Shown here piece by piece: positions 8,188 to 18,857 of a stretch of 64,000 nt of DNA. Each line of letters begins with the position of its first letter. The first letter of the stretch is position 1. Where the stretch lies: assembly GCF_009737085.1 (NCBI RefSeq), contig NZ_WOVL01000026.1:1-64000 (forward strand). Direction: 5' to 3'. The stretch comes from Paenibacillus sp. NEAU-GSW1 (GTDB lineage Bacteria; Bacillota; Bacilli; Paenibacillales; Paenibacillaceae). A program made the translations under genes and the position numbers. The notes beneath the pieces were generated by a model that saw only the letters and a list, made by a program, of their open reading frames with translations, did not search any database and was not told the DNA's origin.

Positions 8188-9447
8188 CTAGGAAGGATCG
8201 TTCTCACGCCACACATCTGCGCCAAGACGGCGCAAGTTGTCGACGAGGTTGTCATAGCCCCGGTCAATATACTCGACGCCGGTAATTTCAGTCACTCCCT
8301 CTGCTACGGTCAAACCGGCAATAACGAGGGCTGCGCCCGCGCGCAGGTCGGTTGCGCGGACCTTGGCTGCGTTAAGCTTGCCGCCTTCAATTATGGCCGA
8401 GCGTCCTTCGACGCGAATGTCCGCGCCCATGCGCGTAAGTTCCGGTATATGCTTAAACCGATTGCTGTATACATAATCCGTAAGAATGCTGACGCCTGTC
8501 GCTTGTGTAAGCAGGCTTGTCATCGGAGACTGCAAATCCGTCGCAAAGCCGGGATAGACGAGCGCTTTAACGTCGATCGGCGAATAATTCTCGGCGCCGA
8601 TAATGCGAATCGCTTCATCCTGCTCCTCGACGATTACGCCCATTTCTTCGAGCTTGGCCGTCATCGCTTCCATATGTTTCGGAATAACGTTATCAATCAA
8701 TACATCGCCGCGCGTTGCCGCAGCGGCAATCATATACGTGCCCGCTTGAATCCGGTCAGGAATGATGGAGTGGCGGCAGCCGTGCAGACTGTCCACGCCT
8801 TCGATCCGGATCGTTTCCGTGCCTGCTCCTTTGATTTTTGCGCCCATGGCATTTAAAAGAGTAGCTACATCTATAATTTCAGGCTCTTTCGCCGCATTTT
8901 CGATAATTGTAGCGCCTTTGGCCCGCGAGGCCGCAAGCATAATATTAATCGTCGCTCCGACGCTGACTACGTCGAGATAAATTTTAGCTCCACGCAATTC
9001 TTTTGCAGAAATCCGCATCGATCCATGTTCATTTGTAACGGTAGCGCCCAATGCTTCAAAGCCTTTAATATGCTGGTCAATCGGCCGCGGCTCGAAGTTG
9101 CAGCCCCCCGGCAATCCGATCGTCGCTTCGCCGAAGCGCCCCAGCATCGCACCCATTAAATAATACGACGCGCGAAGCAGCTTTACTTTGCCATTCGGCA
9201 TAGGCTTGGCCTCCAGGCGGGAAGGGTCGATCTTCATCACGTCGCCCTGCCAATCGACAACGGCACCGAGATCCTCCAGAATTTCACTTAGGACAGCAAC
9301 GTCGCTAAGGTGAGGCAAATTATCCAAAACAACTTCCGATTCTGCTAATATAGCGGCTGGAACCAATGCAACCGCACTGTTCTTTGCTCCGCTTATCTGA
9401 ACGGTTCCTCGCAGCGGACGACCGCCGCGTATCATCAATTTCTCCAT
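8188..9447 (-). CDS. murA: UDP-N-acetylglucosamine 1-carboxyvinyltransferase (MurZ/MurAB-like)
   Basis: A 419-residue EPT-family enzyme that adds enolpyruvate to UDP-GlcNAc, the first committed step of peptidoglycan synthesis. The catalytic Cys116 is in [16 protein letters not shown], so fosfomycin sensitivity is expected; [11 protein letters not shown] at the N-terminus matches the substrate lysine region. The location next to rho and spo0F corresponds to murZ (murAB), the second MurA of B. subtilis, rather than the murAA locus. A sigma-A promoter lies at 9621-9650. Confidence 0.95.
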   Translation of the reverse strand: MEKLMIRGGRPLRGTVQISGAKNSAVALVPAAILAESEVVLDNLPHLSDVAVLSEILEDLGAVVDWQGDVMKIDPSRLEAKPMPNGKVKLLRASYYLMGAMLGRFGEATIGLPGGCNFEPRPIDQHIKGFEALGATVTNEHGSMRISAKELRGAKIYLDVVSVGATINIMLAASRAKGATIIENAAKEPEIIDVATLLNAMGAKIKGAGTETIRIEGVDSLHGCRHSIIPDRIQAGTYMIAAAATRGDVLIDNVIPKHMEAMTAKLEEMGVIVEEQDEAIRIIGAENYSPIDVKALVYPGFATDLQSPMTSLLTQATGVSILTDYVYSNRFKHIPELTRMGADIRVEGRSAIIEGGKLNAAKVRATDLRAGAALVIAGLTVAEGVTEITGVEYIDRGYDNLVDNLRRLGADVWRENDPS

Positions 9448-9620
9448 TAATGGTTATCCTCCCGCATAGTTGGAAGGGAACATAGGAAAAAAACGCCTCC
9501 ATTTGGCGATCCTTGACCCGTGCTCCGTTTATTGCATTTCATTATTGCTTCCGAACCGGGTAACGGCTTTCAATGCCTCTTAAAATCATCAAGCTCGCTT
9601 TCGACTCGTCATTCTGAGCC

Positions 9621-9650
9621 ATTATACCATATTGATTAACAGAATGGTAA
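9621..9650 (-). promoter_or_regulatory. Sigma-A promoter of murA
   Basis: Minus-strand TTACCA (9645-9650) and TATAAT (9621-9626) with 18-nt spacing, about 170 nt upstream of the murA start. The 318-base gap between murA and spo0F holds this promoter and the spo0F terminator, nothing else that I can see. Confidence 0.7.
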
Positions 9651-9750
9651 AACCGTAATATACTTTTGCCTGAATTAGAGCTTTCTAACACGCCTTTCAG
9701 AATCAGCTCCTTCCTTCTCATAAATACAGCCGTACAAAGTCTCGTGCATA

Positions 9751-9776
9751 AAAAAAGAGGCCCTTCTCAGGACCCC
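9751..9776 (-). terminator. Intrinsic terminator overlapping the spo0F stop
   Basis: Minus strand: a 7-bp GC-rich stem with two G-U pairs (9770-9776 with 9757-9763) followed by TTTTTT. The hairpin spans the spo0F stop codon. Confidence 0.75.
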
Positions 9777-10171
9777 ACTGCGAATCGGCTGTTTGAGCTT
9801 CCGCCTTGAAGCTGCATGTTGACCGCAATCCGCATTTCATCAATATCAAAAGGCTTCGTAAAATGCATGAGCGCCCCGAGATCAGTCGCTTCTTTAATCA
9901 TATCCAGCTCACCGTAAGCTGTCATCATGATAACTTTAATATCACGATTAATTGTTTTTACGTGCTTCAAAATCTCGAGCCCGTCCATCCCGGGGATTTT
10001 CATGTCGAGCAGAACGAGATCCGGGTTATCCTTCTTCACAATTTCAAGTGCCAACTTACCGTTAGAAGCTTGGAAAGTGTTGTACCCTTCATTGCTGAAT
10101 ACTTCCATCAAAAGCACCCGGATACCGTTCTGATCGTCAACGATCAATACCTTTTTCTTCTCCAAATTCAT
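9767..10171 (-). CDS. spo0F: Sporulation initiation phosphotransferase Spo0F
   Basis: A 134-residue single-domain response regulator with no output domain. It shows the acidic pocket D12-D13, phospho-acceptor D56 ([13 protein letters not shown]), the MMTAYG switch threonine and the KPFD lysine. In the phosphorelay it takes phosphate from sporulation kinases and passes it to Spo0B. Context (murA/rho on one side, pyrG on the other) is that of B. subtilis spo0F, though fbaA is missing here. The C-terminal [13 protein letters not shown] tail is slightly longer than in B. subtilis. A sigma-H-like promoter precedes it. Confidence 0.93.
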   Translation of the reverse strand: MNLEKKKVLIVDDQNGIRVLLMEVFSNEGYNTFQASNGKLALEIVKKDNPDLVLLDMKIPGMDGLEILKHVKTINRDIKVIMMTAYGELDMIKEATDLGALMHFTKPFDIDEMRIAVNMQLQGGSSNSRFAVGS

Positions 10172-10221
10172 TACCTCCTACGACCGAGCACCAATTGGTC
10201 AACTCTTCCATAATCGTTAAT

Positions 10222-10251
10222 ATATTCGCGAGAAGAACGCTATTATCCTTC
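10222..10251 (-). promoter_or_regulatory. Sigma-H-like promoter of spo0F
   Basis: Minus-strand GAAGGATAA (10243-10251) and CGCGAATAT (10222-10230) with a 12-nt spacer fit the sigma-H pattern RNAGGAWWW-N12-RNNGAATWW with one mismatch. B. subtilis spo0F is also sigma-H controlled. Confidence 0.65.
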
Positions 10252-10272
10252 TGACACTTTATAAAATTATTA

Positions 10273-10297
10273 GAAAAACCTTACATTTGTTGTAAGA
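10273..10297 (-). terminator. Weak terminator after pyrG
   Basis: Minus strand: CTTACA and TGTAAG around a 5-nt loop followed by GTTTTTC, immediately after the pyrG stop. The stem is short and AT-rich. Confidence 0.5.
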
Positions 10298-10304
10298 AAA
10301 GCAT

Positions 10305-11930
<1,626 letters not shown>

Positions 11931-11990
11931 CTATGGTTATGTTTAGGTTTGCCCATTTTTCCGATAAACATGGATATTGTACAAACAAAA

Positions 11991-12020
11991 AAAGTGACAC
12001 CCGTGTTCACGGGGCACTTT
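11991..12020 (-). terminator. Hairpin with U-tract in the pyrG leader
   Basis: Minus strand: AAAGTG and CACTTT flanking CCCGTG/CACGGG arms, then TTTTTTTG, about 80 nt before the pyrG start. In B. subtilis a terminator at this place mediates CTP-dependent attenuation with G-addition at a GGGC start. I see no convincing GGG transcription start here, so it may instead be an rpoE read-through terminator. Confidence 0.7.
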
Positions 12021-12285
12021 TCGTTTAGCATATTATTAAAATACAACAGCACATAAGGCAAACCCGCTTATGCTGCTCTTATATTTCACCGCAAAACGCT
12101 AGCTGTCCGCCAGACCGATTGGAGCATTTATTCCACGTTGGCTGTACGGCGCTGTTAAGCGAATCTTAAAGCCCATGCAATAGTTTACATGGTCGCAATT
12201 GCCCCTGTCAAGCGTTAAGCTATCGTAAATGGGCATCTCCATCTTTTGGCGCGAAATTCCTGGCATAGCCGCTCCTTACACCATA

Positions 12286-12331
12286 AAAGGCCGCCTCCAA
12301 ATGCGTAATCTACGCTTTGGAGACAGCCTTT
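12286..12331 (-). terminator. Intrinsic terminator after rpoE
   Basis: Minus strand: an interrupted stem (GGCTGTCTCCAAA with TTTGGAGGCGGCC) and TTTTATG tail, 28 nt after the rpoE stop. Confidence 0.75.
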
Positions 12332-12358
12332 ACGGGTCGCTAACAGAAGAGCAGACAA

Positions 12359-12940
12359 CTATTTGTCGTCGTCATCCGCATCTTCATCGTCGTCATAATC
12401 TTCTTCTTCGGAATCGGCATCTTCATCATCTGCCAGCTCCTCATCGGCGATTTCCTCATCGATCTCTTCTTCGTCGATGCCAACTTCTTCATCAACCTCG
12501 GACTCTTCCTCGGCTTCCTCGAACTCGCGATCCTCATCGTAGGAATCGTAATCTTCATCCTCGGCTGCATAAGAATCATCTTCTTCGTCCGCAAACAGAT
12601 CGTCGTCTTCTAATTCATCGTCGTCGTTAATAATACGAGGGCGTTTCGCGTTCGAGATCGGATCCTCGCTGCGCTCAACCGGATACCACCGTTTCAAGCC
12701 CCACATATTGCTGCCTACACATGCAAAACGGCCGTCGATGTTAATTTCCGTATATACTTGCGCAATAACCTGATTGATCTCATCGGCGGAAAGCCCGCGG
12801 ATTTTCGCGATTTCCATCATCAGATCACGGTAGTAATAAGGTGTATTTGCCGCTTTCAGTACTTCAAACGCCAAATCGACCATAGGCATTTCCTTCACAC
12901 GCTCAGGATCAAGCTTCAATGCAAAGCTGCCGCTGCTCAT
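12359..12940 (-). CDS. rpoE: DNA-directed RNA polymerase subunit delta
   Basis: A 193-residue protein with the N-terminal HARE-HTH fold (about 8-85: ERVKEMPMVDLAFEVLK...RWYPVE) and a long, almost wholly Asp/Glu tail (about 105-193), the standard design of delta. Delta speeds RNA polymerase recycling and sharpens promoter selectivity in Gram-positives. The start at 12940 has GAGAGGA upstream; the reading frame extends further but lacks such a site. argS lies upstream, with a subtilase inserted between. Confidence 0.95.
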   Translation of the reverse strand: MSSGSFALKLDPERVKEMPMVDLAFEVLKAANTPYYYRDLMMEIAKIRGLSADEINQVIAQVYTEINIDGRFACVGSNMWGLKRWYPVERSEDPISNAKRPRIINDDDELEDDDLFADEEDDSYAAEDEDYDSYDEDREFEEAEEESEVDEEVGIDEEEIDEEIADEELADDEDADSEEEDYDDDEDADDDDK

Positions 12941-13077
12941 ATGGACACGTCCTCTCTTGCCATCTTCTAAATTAAAGGCGCATTCCTTTATCACAGTATA
13001 GTAAAACCTATTTCCATCAAAAAAGCAAGCTCCCCTCCGGCTCCTATTATAGCGGCAGGCTTGGACACACAAGCAAA

Positions 13078-13103
13078 AAGCGAAGGGCTGGTCCCTTCGC
13101 TTT
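13078..13103 (-). terminator. Orphan terminator in the rpoE leader
   Basis: A perfect 11-bp stem (13078-13088 region with 13093-13103) with TTTTTGC on the minus strand. No minus-strand gene lies just upstream, so it is either an rpoE attenuator or an old argS terminator separated from argS by the inserted subtilase. Confidence 0.6.
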
Positions 13104-13308
13104 GACTGTATCCATCCGGAACTCAATCCCCTAAGGAACGATCCGGAGACGTGAGAGCCCCTAAGAGCTCTTACTTCATCCTATGTCCTGCTCCACGTTT
13201 TGACACGGCAATCTGCCTAATTATATGAAAAAGGGCAAGTTGCTCACGCGGCTTCCTTCACCGGTTCATACAATAGTTCAGCATCGTCCGTCGGGAGGGG
13301 ACGCGAAA

Positions 13309-14442
13309 TTGGATACAACCGCCTTTCTCCATTGGCTGCAGGATACGGTGACGGCCAAAGACCAAGCGACCCACAAGCGAATCATTCGCTTCGAGCAGCA
13401 GAGCGACTATCAGCGTTTTCTGCACGAGTGGGCGGAAGCGTCAGCCAATTCGGCGCAGCTTAAAGCCGTCAAGCAAATTCAGCTTATCCGAGCAATATCC
13501 TGCCGTCTTCCTGCTTTCGAAACGCTGTCGCGTTTCGCCGGTCGGGTATGGATCGAGAATGATCGCCGCATTTCCGTACACGCCGCTCCGCAAAAATCGT
13601 TTTCGCTCGAAAAAGGCATCCCCTGGGGCGTTCAGCATGTAAAAGCCCCTCAAGCCTGGAGTACCACAACAGGCCATCGCGTCAAAATCGGCGTTATCGA
13701 TACCGGCGTCGATTTCAGCCACCCGGATCTCCGCCATTCGCTGTCCCGCGGCATTAATCTGCTCAATCGGAGCATGCTGCCGCATGACGATAATGGACAC
13801 GGCACCCATATCGCCGGAACGATTGCCGCTGCCAATCAGGTACAAGGCATGATCGGCATCGCTCCCCGCGCGCAACTATTTCCGGTCAAAGCGTTTGACC
13901 ACAATGGGAGCGCTTTTGTGTCCGACATTATTCTCGGCATCGATTGGTGCGTGCGCAACCGGGTGCAAATCATTAACATGAGCTTTGGCATGAAGACGCG
14001 CAGCAAAGCGCTGCTTACCGCCATTACGAACGCCTATAATGCAGGCGTTATTGTTGTTGCCTCATCCGGCAACGACGGCAAGCGCCGATCGGTCGACTAT
14101 CCGGCCCGCTATCCGCAAACCGTATCGGTCGGAGCATCCACCCGCTTGCGGCGCGTTGCGCCGTTCAGCAATCGCGGATCATACATTGACATCTATGCTC
14201 CCGGAGACAAAATTGTCTCTGCTTGGCTGCGCGGCAAATACCATGAGATGAGCGGCACCTCTATGGCCACTTCTCATGTGAGCGGAGCGATAGCCCTTCT
14301 GCTCGCCCATAAGCCGGGACTTTCTCCCGCCGAAATCAAATCGATTCTAAAGCGATCCGTTCAGCCGCTCCGGGGAACGAAAGCGCCCAAGCTAACCGGC
14401 GAGCTCGATATTATGCGCATGCTGCAATCGTTGGAGCGATAG
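13309..14442 (+). CDS. S8 family subtilisin-like peptidase
   Basis: A 377-residue serine protease. Catalytic triad in order: D131 (IGVIDTGVD), H164 (NGHGTHIAG), S317 (SGTSMATSHVSG), with the oxyanion Asn254 (SSGNDG). Residues 1-100 look like a propeptide-type domain, yet I see no signal peptide, so it may act inside the cell or leave by another route. The TTG at 13309 is preferred because GGGAGGGG lies 8 nt upstream; an ATG at 13225 is in frame but has no ribosome site. It runs against its neighbours and interrupts the argS-rpoE order. Confidence 0.85.
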   Translation: MDTTAFLHWLQDTVTAKDQATHKRIIRFEQQSDYQRFLHEWAEASANSAQLKAVKQIQLIRAISCRLPAFETLSRFAGRVWIENDRRISVHAAPQKSFSLEKGIPWGVQHVKAPQAWSTTTGHRVKIGVIDTGVDFSHPDLRHSLSRGINLLNRSMLPHDDNGHGTHIAGTIAAANQVQGMIGIAPRAQLFPVKAFDHNGSAFVSDIILGIDWCVRNRVQIINMSFGMKTRSKALLTAITNAYNAGVIVVASSGNDGKRRSVDYPARYPQTVSVGASTRLRRVAPFSNRGSYIDIYAPGDKIVSAWLRGKYHEMSGTSMATSHVSGAIALLLAHKPGLSPAEIKSILKRSVQPLRGTKAPKLTGELDIMRMLQSLER

Positions 14443-14620
14443 CCTAAAAAAGCAATTAGAAGTTGTTTCTGTTGGTCGCTGTTACAAGAAAGATTGGACT
14501 TCCGGCCTTACATCAGGATCTGTGAGCGGGGCTCAAAGTCACTCATTTTCCAAAGGCGGACGCGTTCGCTCCTCCAGCTCAATCTTTCTCTCCACAGCTT
14601 TTGCATCAACATCAAAAATA

Positions 14621-14656
14621 GCTTCCAGGGAGTTGAGCGTCCCAGGAAGCTTTTTT
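14621..14656. terminator. Bidirectional terminator between subtilase and argS
   Basis: Stem GCTTCC...GGAAGC with inner AGGG/CCC(A), a TTTTTTATT tail on plus and ATTTTTG on minus. It can serve both converging genes. The rest of the 243-base gap shows nothing else I can name. Confidence 0.8.
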
Positions 14657-14685
14657 ATTGTTACGGAAATGTAGACATTACAGCG

Positions 14686-16365
14686 TTACATGCGCTCTGG
14701 CGCCGATACGCCGACAAGGCGAAGCGCGTTCGCGATAACGGTGCGGACAGCGCCGAGCAGCGCAAGGCGCGCTTGCGTTTGCGCCGCGTCTTCAGTGATG
14801 ACGCGCTCCGCTTTGTAGTAGCTGTGGAATTGCGAAGCAAGCTCATATACATAACGCACGATACGGTGCGGCGCATATTGTTCCGCTGCGTCTGCCACCT
14901 CTTGCGGCAATTCGCCGAGCTTGCGCAGCAGATCGAACTCGGCCTCGGTCGAAAGCTTGCCGAGGTCGATGCTTTCGAGTGCGGCAAGGGACAGCCCTTG
15001 CTCCTCCGCCTGGCGGAAAATGCTGCAAACGCGAGCATGCGCATATTGCACGTAAAAGACCGGATTTTCGTTCGATGTCGAAATCGCCAGGTCCATATCA
15101 AAATCGAGATGCGAATCCATGCTGCGCATCGTGAAGAAATAACGGATGGCGTCAACGCCGACTTCGTCCATCAAATCCTGCATCGTAACGGCTTTGCCGG
15201 TACGCTTGGACATTTTCACTTTCTCGCCGTCTTGGAACAGGCTGACCATTTGCGCGATCAACACGACCAGCTTGTCCGGATCGTTGCCGAGCGCAGCCAT
15301 TGCCGCTTTCACGCGCGGGATGTAGCCGTGGTGGTCAGCGCCCCAAATGTTGATCATTTTGTCGTAGCCGCGGCTGAATTTGTCGCGGTGGTAAGCAATG
15401 TCCGGCGTCAAATAGGTGTACGAGCCGTCATTTTTCACAAGCACGCGGTTTTTGTCGTCGCCGTACGGCATTGTCGACAGCCACGTTGCGCCTTCTTCCT
15501 CATACACTTGGCCTTTCGCTTTCAGCGCGTCGAGCGCTTGCTCGACTTGACCACTTTCGTACAGCGACGTTTCGCTGTACCAAATATCAAAGCCGACGCG
15601 GAAGCGGCCGAGGTCGCGCTTAATTTTGTCGAGCTCTTTCTCCAAGCCGTATTGGCGGAAGAAAGCGAAGCGCTCTTCATCGGAAAGCGACAGCAGACGA
15701 TCGCCTTCTTCTTCGGCAAGCAGCTTGCCGAAGCCGACGATGTCCTCGCCGTGATAGCCGTCCTCCGGCATTTCAGCCTCTTGGCCGAGCGCCTGGCGGT
15801 AACGGGCCTCGATCGAACGTGCCAGGTTGTTCACTTGATTGCCTGCATCGTTAATATAGTATTCGCGAGTTACTTCGTAGCCTGCAAAATCCAGCACGTT
15901 GCACAGCGCGTCGCCTACAGCCGCGCCGCGGGCATGTCCAAGGTGAAGGCTGCCCGTCGGGTTCGCGCTTACGAATTCCACCTCGACGCGTTGGCCTGCG
16001 CCAGCTTGGATACGGCCATAATTGTCGCCTGCCGCTGTAACTTCGCCAACAACAGTGTACAAGTAGCTTTTGTCCATACGGAAGTTAATAAAGCCCGGCC
16101 CTGCGATTTCAGCCGATTGAATGCCAAATTTCTCGCCGTTCAGGTTCGCGATAATCGTCTCTGCGATTTGGCGCGGATTTTTTTTCGCCAGCTTCGTCAA
16201 TTGCATCGCCGCGTTTGTCGCCAAGTCGCCATGCGCTTTATCCTTCGGAACCTCCAGCACAAAGGCCGGCAGCTCTTCGCGCGTCGCCAAGCCTCCGGCT
16301 ACCGCCGCATCGGCGATCGCCTCTTTCACCTTGTCATACATTTGATCCAGTACATTCGAACTCAT
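14686..16365 (-). CDS. argS: Arginyl-tRNA synthetase
   Basis: A 559-residue class I synthetase charging tRNA-Arg. It shows the N-terminal Add-1 domain, the HIGH motif as HLGH (141-144), KMSKR as [10 protein letters not shown], and the DALR anticodon domain ending in SAPERM. The start at 16365 is preferred because AAGGGGGA lies 10 nt upstream; a longer frame to 16392 lacks one. ywiB precedes it by 38 nt, as in B. subtilis. Confidence 0.97.
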   Translation of the reverse strand: MSSNVLDQMYDKVKEAIADAAVAGGLATREELPAFVLEVPKDKAHGDLATNAAMQLTKLAKKNPRQIAETIIANLNGEKFGIQSAEIAGPGFINFRMDKSYLYTVVGEVTAAGDNYGRIQAGAGQRVEVEFVSANPTGSLHLGHARGAAVGDALCNVLDFAGYEVTREYYINDAGNQVNNLARSIEARYRQALGQEAEMPEDGYHGEDIVGFGKLLAEEEGDRLLSLSDEERFAFFRQYGLEKELDKIKRDLGRFRVGFDIWYSETSLYESGQVEQALDALKAKGQVYEEEGATWLSTMPYGDDKNRVLVKNDGSYTYLTPDIAYHRDKFSRGYDKMINIWGADHHGYIPRVKAAMAALGNDPDKLVVLIAQMVSLFQDGEKVKMSKRTGKAVTMQDLMDEVGVDAIRYFFTMRSMDSHLDFDMDLAISTSNENPVFYVQYAHARVCSIFRQAEEQGLSLAALESIDLGKLSTEAEFDLLRKLGELPQEVADAAEQYAPHRIVRYVYELASQFHSYYKAERVITEDAAQTQARLALLGAVRTVIANALRLVGVSAPERM

Positions 16366-16403
16366 CTGTCCAACATCCCCCTTATTTATCATCAGTTGCG
16401 CTT

Positions 16404-16856
16404 CTAAATGGCTGCTACGTGCAAGCGGTTTTGAAAACGGCCGGTTATTTCATCGTCGATCCAAATCTCATATTTCCATTCTATCGTAAAAGGCGGCGTT
16501 AAATCCGAGTTGTCTCTTCCGCCCCCGGCTCTTACAGACAGCTTCTCCGTCAGCGTCTCCATTTGAAACGACGTATACGGAGAACGATATTGCCCCGGCT
16601 GCTTTCCGCCATCCCGCAGAAAAAGCTGATCAGAATCCACCGCGCCTCGCCGCGTAATGAGAAGCTCGCCTTCCCGGATACGAATAATCGTGCGTACCGC
16701 TTCAGCCTCAGAGCCGCCGCCTTCTTCATAACGTATGTACACGGATCGCTCTTTGCGGAACCATTCGCCGGTGTACGTGTGCCGAGTCGATTCACTCCCC
16801 TGCTTGCTCTCCAGCGTAATCGACACTTGCCTTCTATCCGATGTTGCTGATGCCAT
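16404..16856 (-). CDS. ywiB: DUF1934 beta-barrel protein, YwiB-like
   Basis: A 150-residue protein with alternating beta strands and features of DUF1934 (calycin-like barrel; [27 protein letters not shown] and the C-terminal [20 protein letters not shown]). Function unknown. The start at 16856 has AGGAG 7 nt upstream. It lies directly ahead of argS, matching B. subtilis ywiB-argS and supporting the assignment. Confidence 0.85.
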   Translation of the reverse strand: MASATSDRRQVSITLESKQGSESTRHTYTGEWFRKERSVYIRYEEGGGSEAEAVRTIIRIREGELLITRRGAVDSDQLFLRDGGKQPGQYRSPYTSFQMETLTEKLSVRAGGGRDNSDLTPPFTIEWKYEIWIDDEITGRFQNRLHVAAI

Positions 16857-16976
16857 AACACTGCTCCTGCTTCCAGTCTTCTCGTATGTTACTACTATAT
16901 ACAGGTAGACTCGCAATTTCAACGATTGCCGGGCAATTCGCCGCATTGCCCCCTTTGCCGATGCTTGGCTAAGCGC

Positions 16977-17492
16977 TCAATCCTCCTGCTGCAAAAAAGG
17001 CAGCAGCACGCTCCATGCCTCAATGCGATCCTCCAGATTGCGCATTTTTTGCGTGGGGATCGGGCTTGTCGAGGGGAGCTGAACGAGCGTCAATTGCTCA
17101 AAGGCGGGATGATTGCGGTAAAACTTGCGGAATGTTGAGAAGGCTTTGCTTCCATTAAAAGCGAAGCAGCGTAGCCCCGGATATTGCGCAAGCAATGCCG
17201 GAAGATCATTCGGCCTCTCATCGCGAATGTTGACGTCGAGGCTGCCCTCGCGCTCACAGGACTCGATCACATCAAACACGGCGAGCCGATGCTCTTGCAG
17301 GAAGGCAAGCCGGCTTCCATAATGATCGTTCGGCGCACCGGCTCCGAACAAGCCGTATACGACGCCCCAGAAATAATTGCGTGGATGTCCGTAAAACTGT
17401 TTATGCTCCAGCGATTTCACGCTTGGCGCCGTACCAAGCACAAGCACGCGCGCGCGATCGTCGATCACTGGCGGAAACGAATGAATGCGCAT
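16977..17492 (-). CDS. DNA-deoxyinosine glycosylase (UDG superfamily)
   Basis: A 171-residue protein with the uracil-DNA glycosylase fold. Motif 1 is VLGTAPSVKS, then YGHPRNYFW, FDVIESCEREGSLD and motif 2 LPSTSPIP. This pattern is that of the hypoxanthine/deoxyinosine glycosylase branch, which excises deaminated adenine. No operon partner is evident; it is upstream of ywiB by 120 nt. Family call is from motif reading. Confidence 0.85.
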   Translation of the reverse strand: MRIHSFPPVIDDRARVLVLGTAPSVKSLEHKQFYGHPRNYFWGVVYGLFGAGAPNDHYGSRLAFLQEHRLAVFDVIESCEREGSLDVNIRDERPNDLPALLAQYPGLRCFAFNGSKAFSTFRKFYRNHPAFEQLTLVQLPSTSPIPTQKMRNLEDRIEAWSVLLPFLQQED

Positions 17493-17583
17493 ATTGTTGT
17501 CGCACCCTCCTGAATTGGATAATGAACCGTCACTCTTTTATTATGCTCCAACTGCCGCGATCCTCCAACCCTCTATGGCCTTC

Positions 17584-17639
17584 CGCTCCGCACCTATCGC
17601 TCGGCACCTTTCACTCCGCACCTTTCGCTCCGTCCCCCT
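17584..17639 (+). repeat. 14-bp tandem repeat, four copies
   Basis: Four consecutive imperfect copies of CGCTCCGCACCTNT (17584, 17598, 17612, 17626) in the spacer upstream of the glycosylase gene. Confidence 0.75.
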
Positions 17640-17689
17640 TCAATGCGCCCCTTTCTCTCCGCTCCAAATACACCATCCATCGCATCGGC

Positions 17690-17910
17690 GTTTGCGAATC
17701 CAGTTCGCAATATAACGAACTAAATTTCGCTATTTGTCCTCACCAGACGCCACATGGGAGGCCATAGCGAACTTACTTTCGCTAATAGGGAACCCGCCTT
17801 CTTCAATAAGGAAAAACGGTTCGTTCCGCGCAGCTGACGCCAGCTTTTTCGATCCATTAGCGAAATTCGTTTCTCTAATCAGCGAATCCGGTTCCTTTTT
17901 CGCAAACCTC
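17690..17910. repeat. Array of GCGAA...TTCGC palindromic units
   Basis: Several units of the form GCGAA-N(5-8)-TTCGC with CTAAT-type joints fill the gap between the glycosylase and the Abi gene and run into the 3' end of the latter. A 29-nt stretch at 17704-17732 recurs at 40375-40403 with two differences. This and the 14-bp repeat are all I see in the 17493-17874 gap. Confidence 0.7.
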
Positions 17911-18663
17911 TATACAAAAAGGAGCTTGCCTGCGCAATTGCGCATAGGCAAACTCCTCCAAATTTACTTCCTCAATAGCCAGCAAAGATTGTAATCTAAC
18001 AACAAAACTATTGTTCCATTTATCACGATCAGAAATCATTTGCTTTAAGACATATATATGAGCAAAGACCCTGTCCTGTCTTATTCCCGTACTCTTTTCT
18101 TTGGAATACAGTCTCGGCTTACTTGTTAGCGGTCTATTATATAATCTGCCGTAATGCGCGCATATATTCCGGATGTACGACAAACATTTAAGCCAACTTT
18201 CAAGATAAACAGCTGGGAGTTGATAATAACTTTTTGCAATATGAACAAAAATTTCCTGAGATCGTTTAATCTCTTTATCTAATTCTGCTAGAAAAGCAGC
18301 ATGGAAAGCAGCTTTTTCAAAATTCACTGATTCATAATGCCCTACAGGACCATAGGCATGAGCGATATGATATGAAATATGAGTACGAAAAGCTATTTCA
18401 ACTTGCTCCGTCATTTCCATAATAATATATCGAAAGCGATGATCAAATTCATATAGGGAGTATATTTGCGAAAAAGTTGTTCCAGGACGATATTGATCTT
18501 CGTTCTTTAAACTTAACCCATACGCACTTAAACGATAATAATTGATTCGTTGTAAAGCGCGGATAGCGAAATCATCGTCTTCAACTACGAGACCTCGCCT
18601 TTTCAAAATATGAAGCTGTTCCTCGAATGTAGCTGGTAGCTTAATTGACGACTGCTGCCCCAT
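17875..18663 (-). CDS. Abi family (Abi_2/AbiF-type) protein with internal gap
   Basis: A 262-residue protein of the Abi_2 phage-defence family: the N-terminal PATFEEQLHILKRRGLVVEDDDFA and INYYRLSAYG blocks, the DHRFRYIIMEMTEQVEIAFRT helix, and the C-terminal SWLKCLSYIRNICAHYGRLYNR block with the RNxxAHxxRxxN HEPN-like ribonuclease motif. Against the usual family layout, about 40-50 residues between EIFV and HIAKSYY (the region with the PIWMAVE..SFGTLSKFY-type segment) seem to be missing, in frame. Start at 18663 has GGAGG 6 nt upstream. Base use is clearly more AT-rich than neighbours, a sign of transfer. Confidence 0.8.
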   Translation of the reverse strand: MGQQSSIKLPATFEEQLHILKRRGLVVEDDDFAIRALQRINYYRLSAYGLSLKNEDQYRPGTTFSQIYSLYEFDHRFRYIIMEMTEQVEIAFRTHISYHIAHAYGPVGHYESVNFEKAAFHAAFLAELDKEIKRSQEIFVHIAKSYYQLPAVYLESWLKCLSYIRNICAHYGRLYNRPLTSKPRLYSKEKSTGIRQDRVFAHIYVLKQMISDRDKWNNSFVVRLQSLLAIEEVNLEEFAYAQLRRQAPFCIEVCEKGTGFAD

Positions 18664-18681
18664 AAACATCCTCCGTTAAAT

Positions 18682-18724
18682 AAAAAGGCCCACCTTGGTA
18701 CGCATTGTTAAGAGGCGTGGTGGG
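18682..18724 (-). terminator. Terminator/attenuator just before the Abi gene
   Basis: Minus strand: CCCACC and GGTGGG stem (18719-18724 with 18689-18694), then CCTTTTT, ending only about 10 nt before the Abi ribosome site. It could block read-through or act as an attenuator. Confidence 0.6.
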
Positions 18725-18807
18725 ATCTGTTGATCTAGTTGTAACATTAATCGTATTATGATGTCGGGAAAAATATGGAAAATATGTGTGAGTATCCTTC
18801 AAACAAA

Positions 18808-18842
18808 CGACCACTCCTCAGTCACAAACTGAGAAGCGATCG
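18808..18842 (-). terminator. Intrinsic terminator after speB
   Basis: Minus strand: imperfect stem with CTCAG/CTGAG core and TTTGTTTG tail, 16 nt after the speB stop. Confidence 0.65.
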
Positions 18843-18857
18843 TCTAAAATATTCCAA

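Noticed and set aside
11991-12060. CTP-sensing reiterative-transcription attenuator of pyrG
   Set aside because: The hairpin is in the right place but I find no GGG start with a good promoter in front, which the mechanism needs. Kept only as a hairpin.
14442-16404. T-box leader for argS
   Set aside because: No AGGGUGGNACCGCG-type sequence upstream; ywiB lies only 38 nt ahead.
14494-16407. 637-codon open frame opposite argS
   Set aside because: Antisense to a complete argS; composition is that of a reverse-strand shadow.
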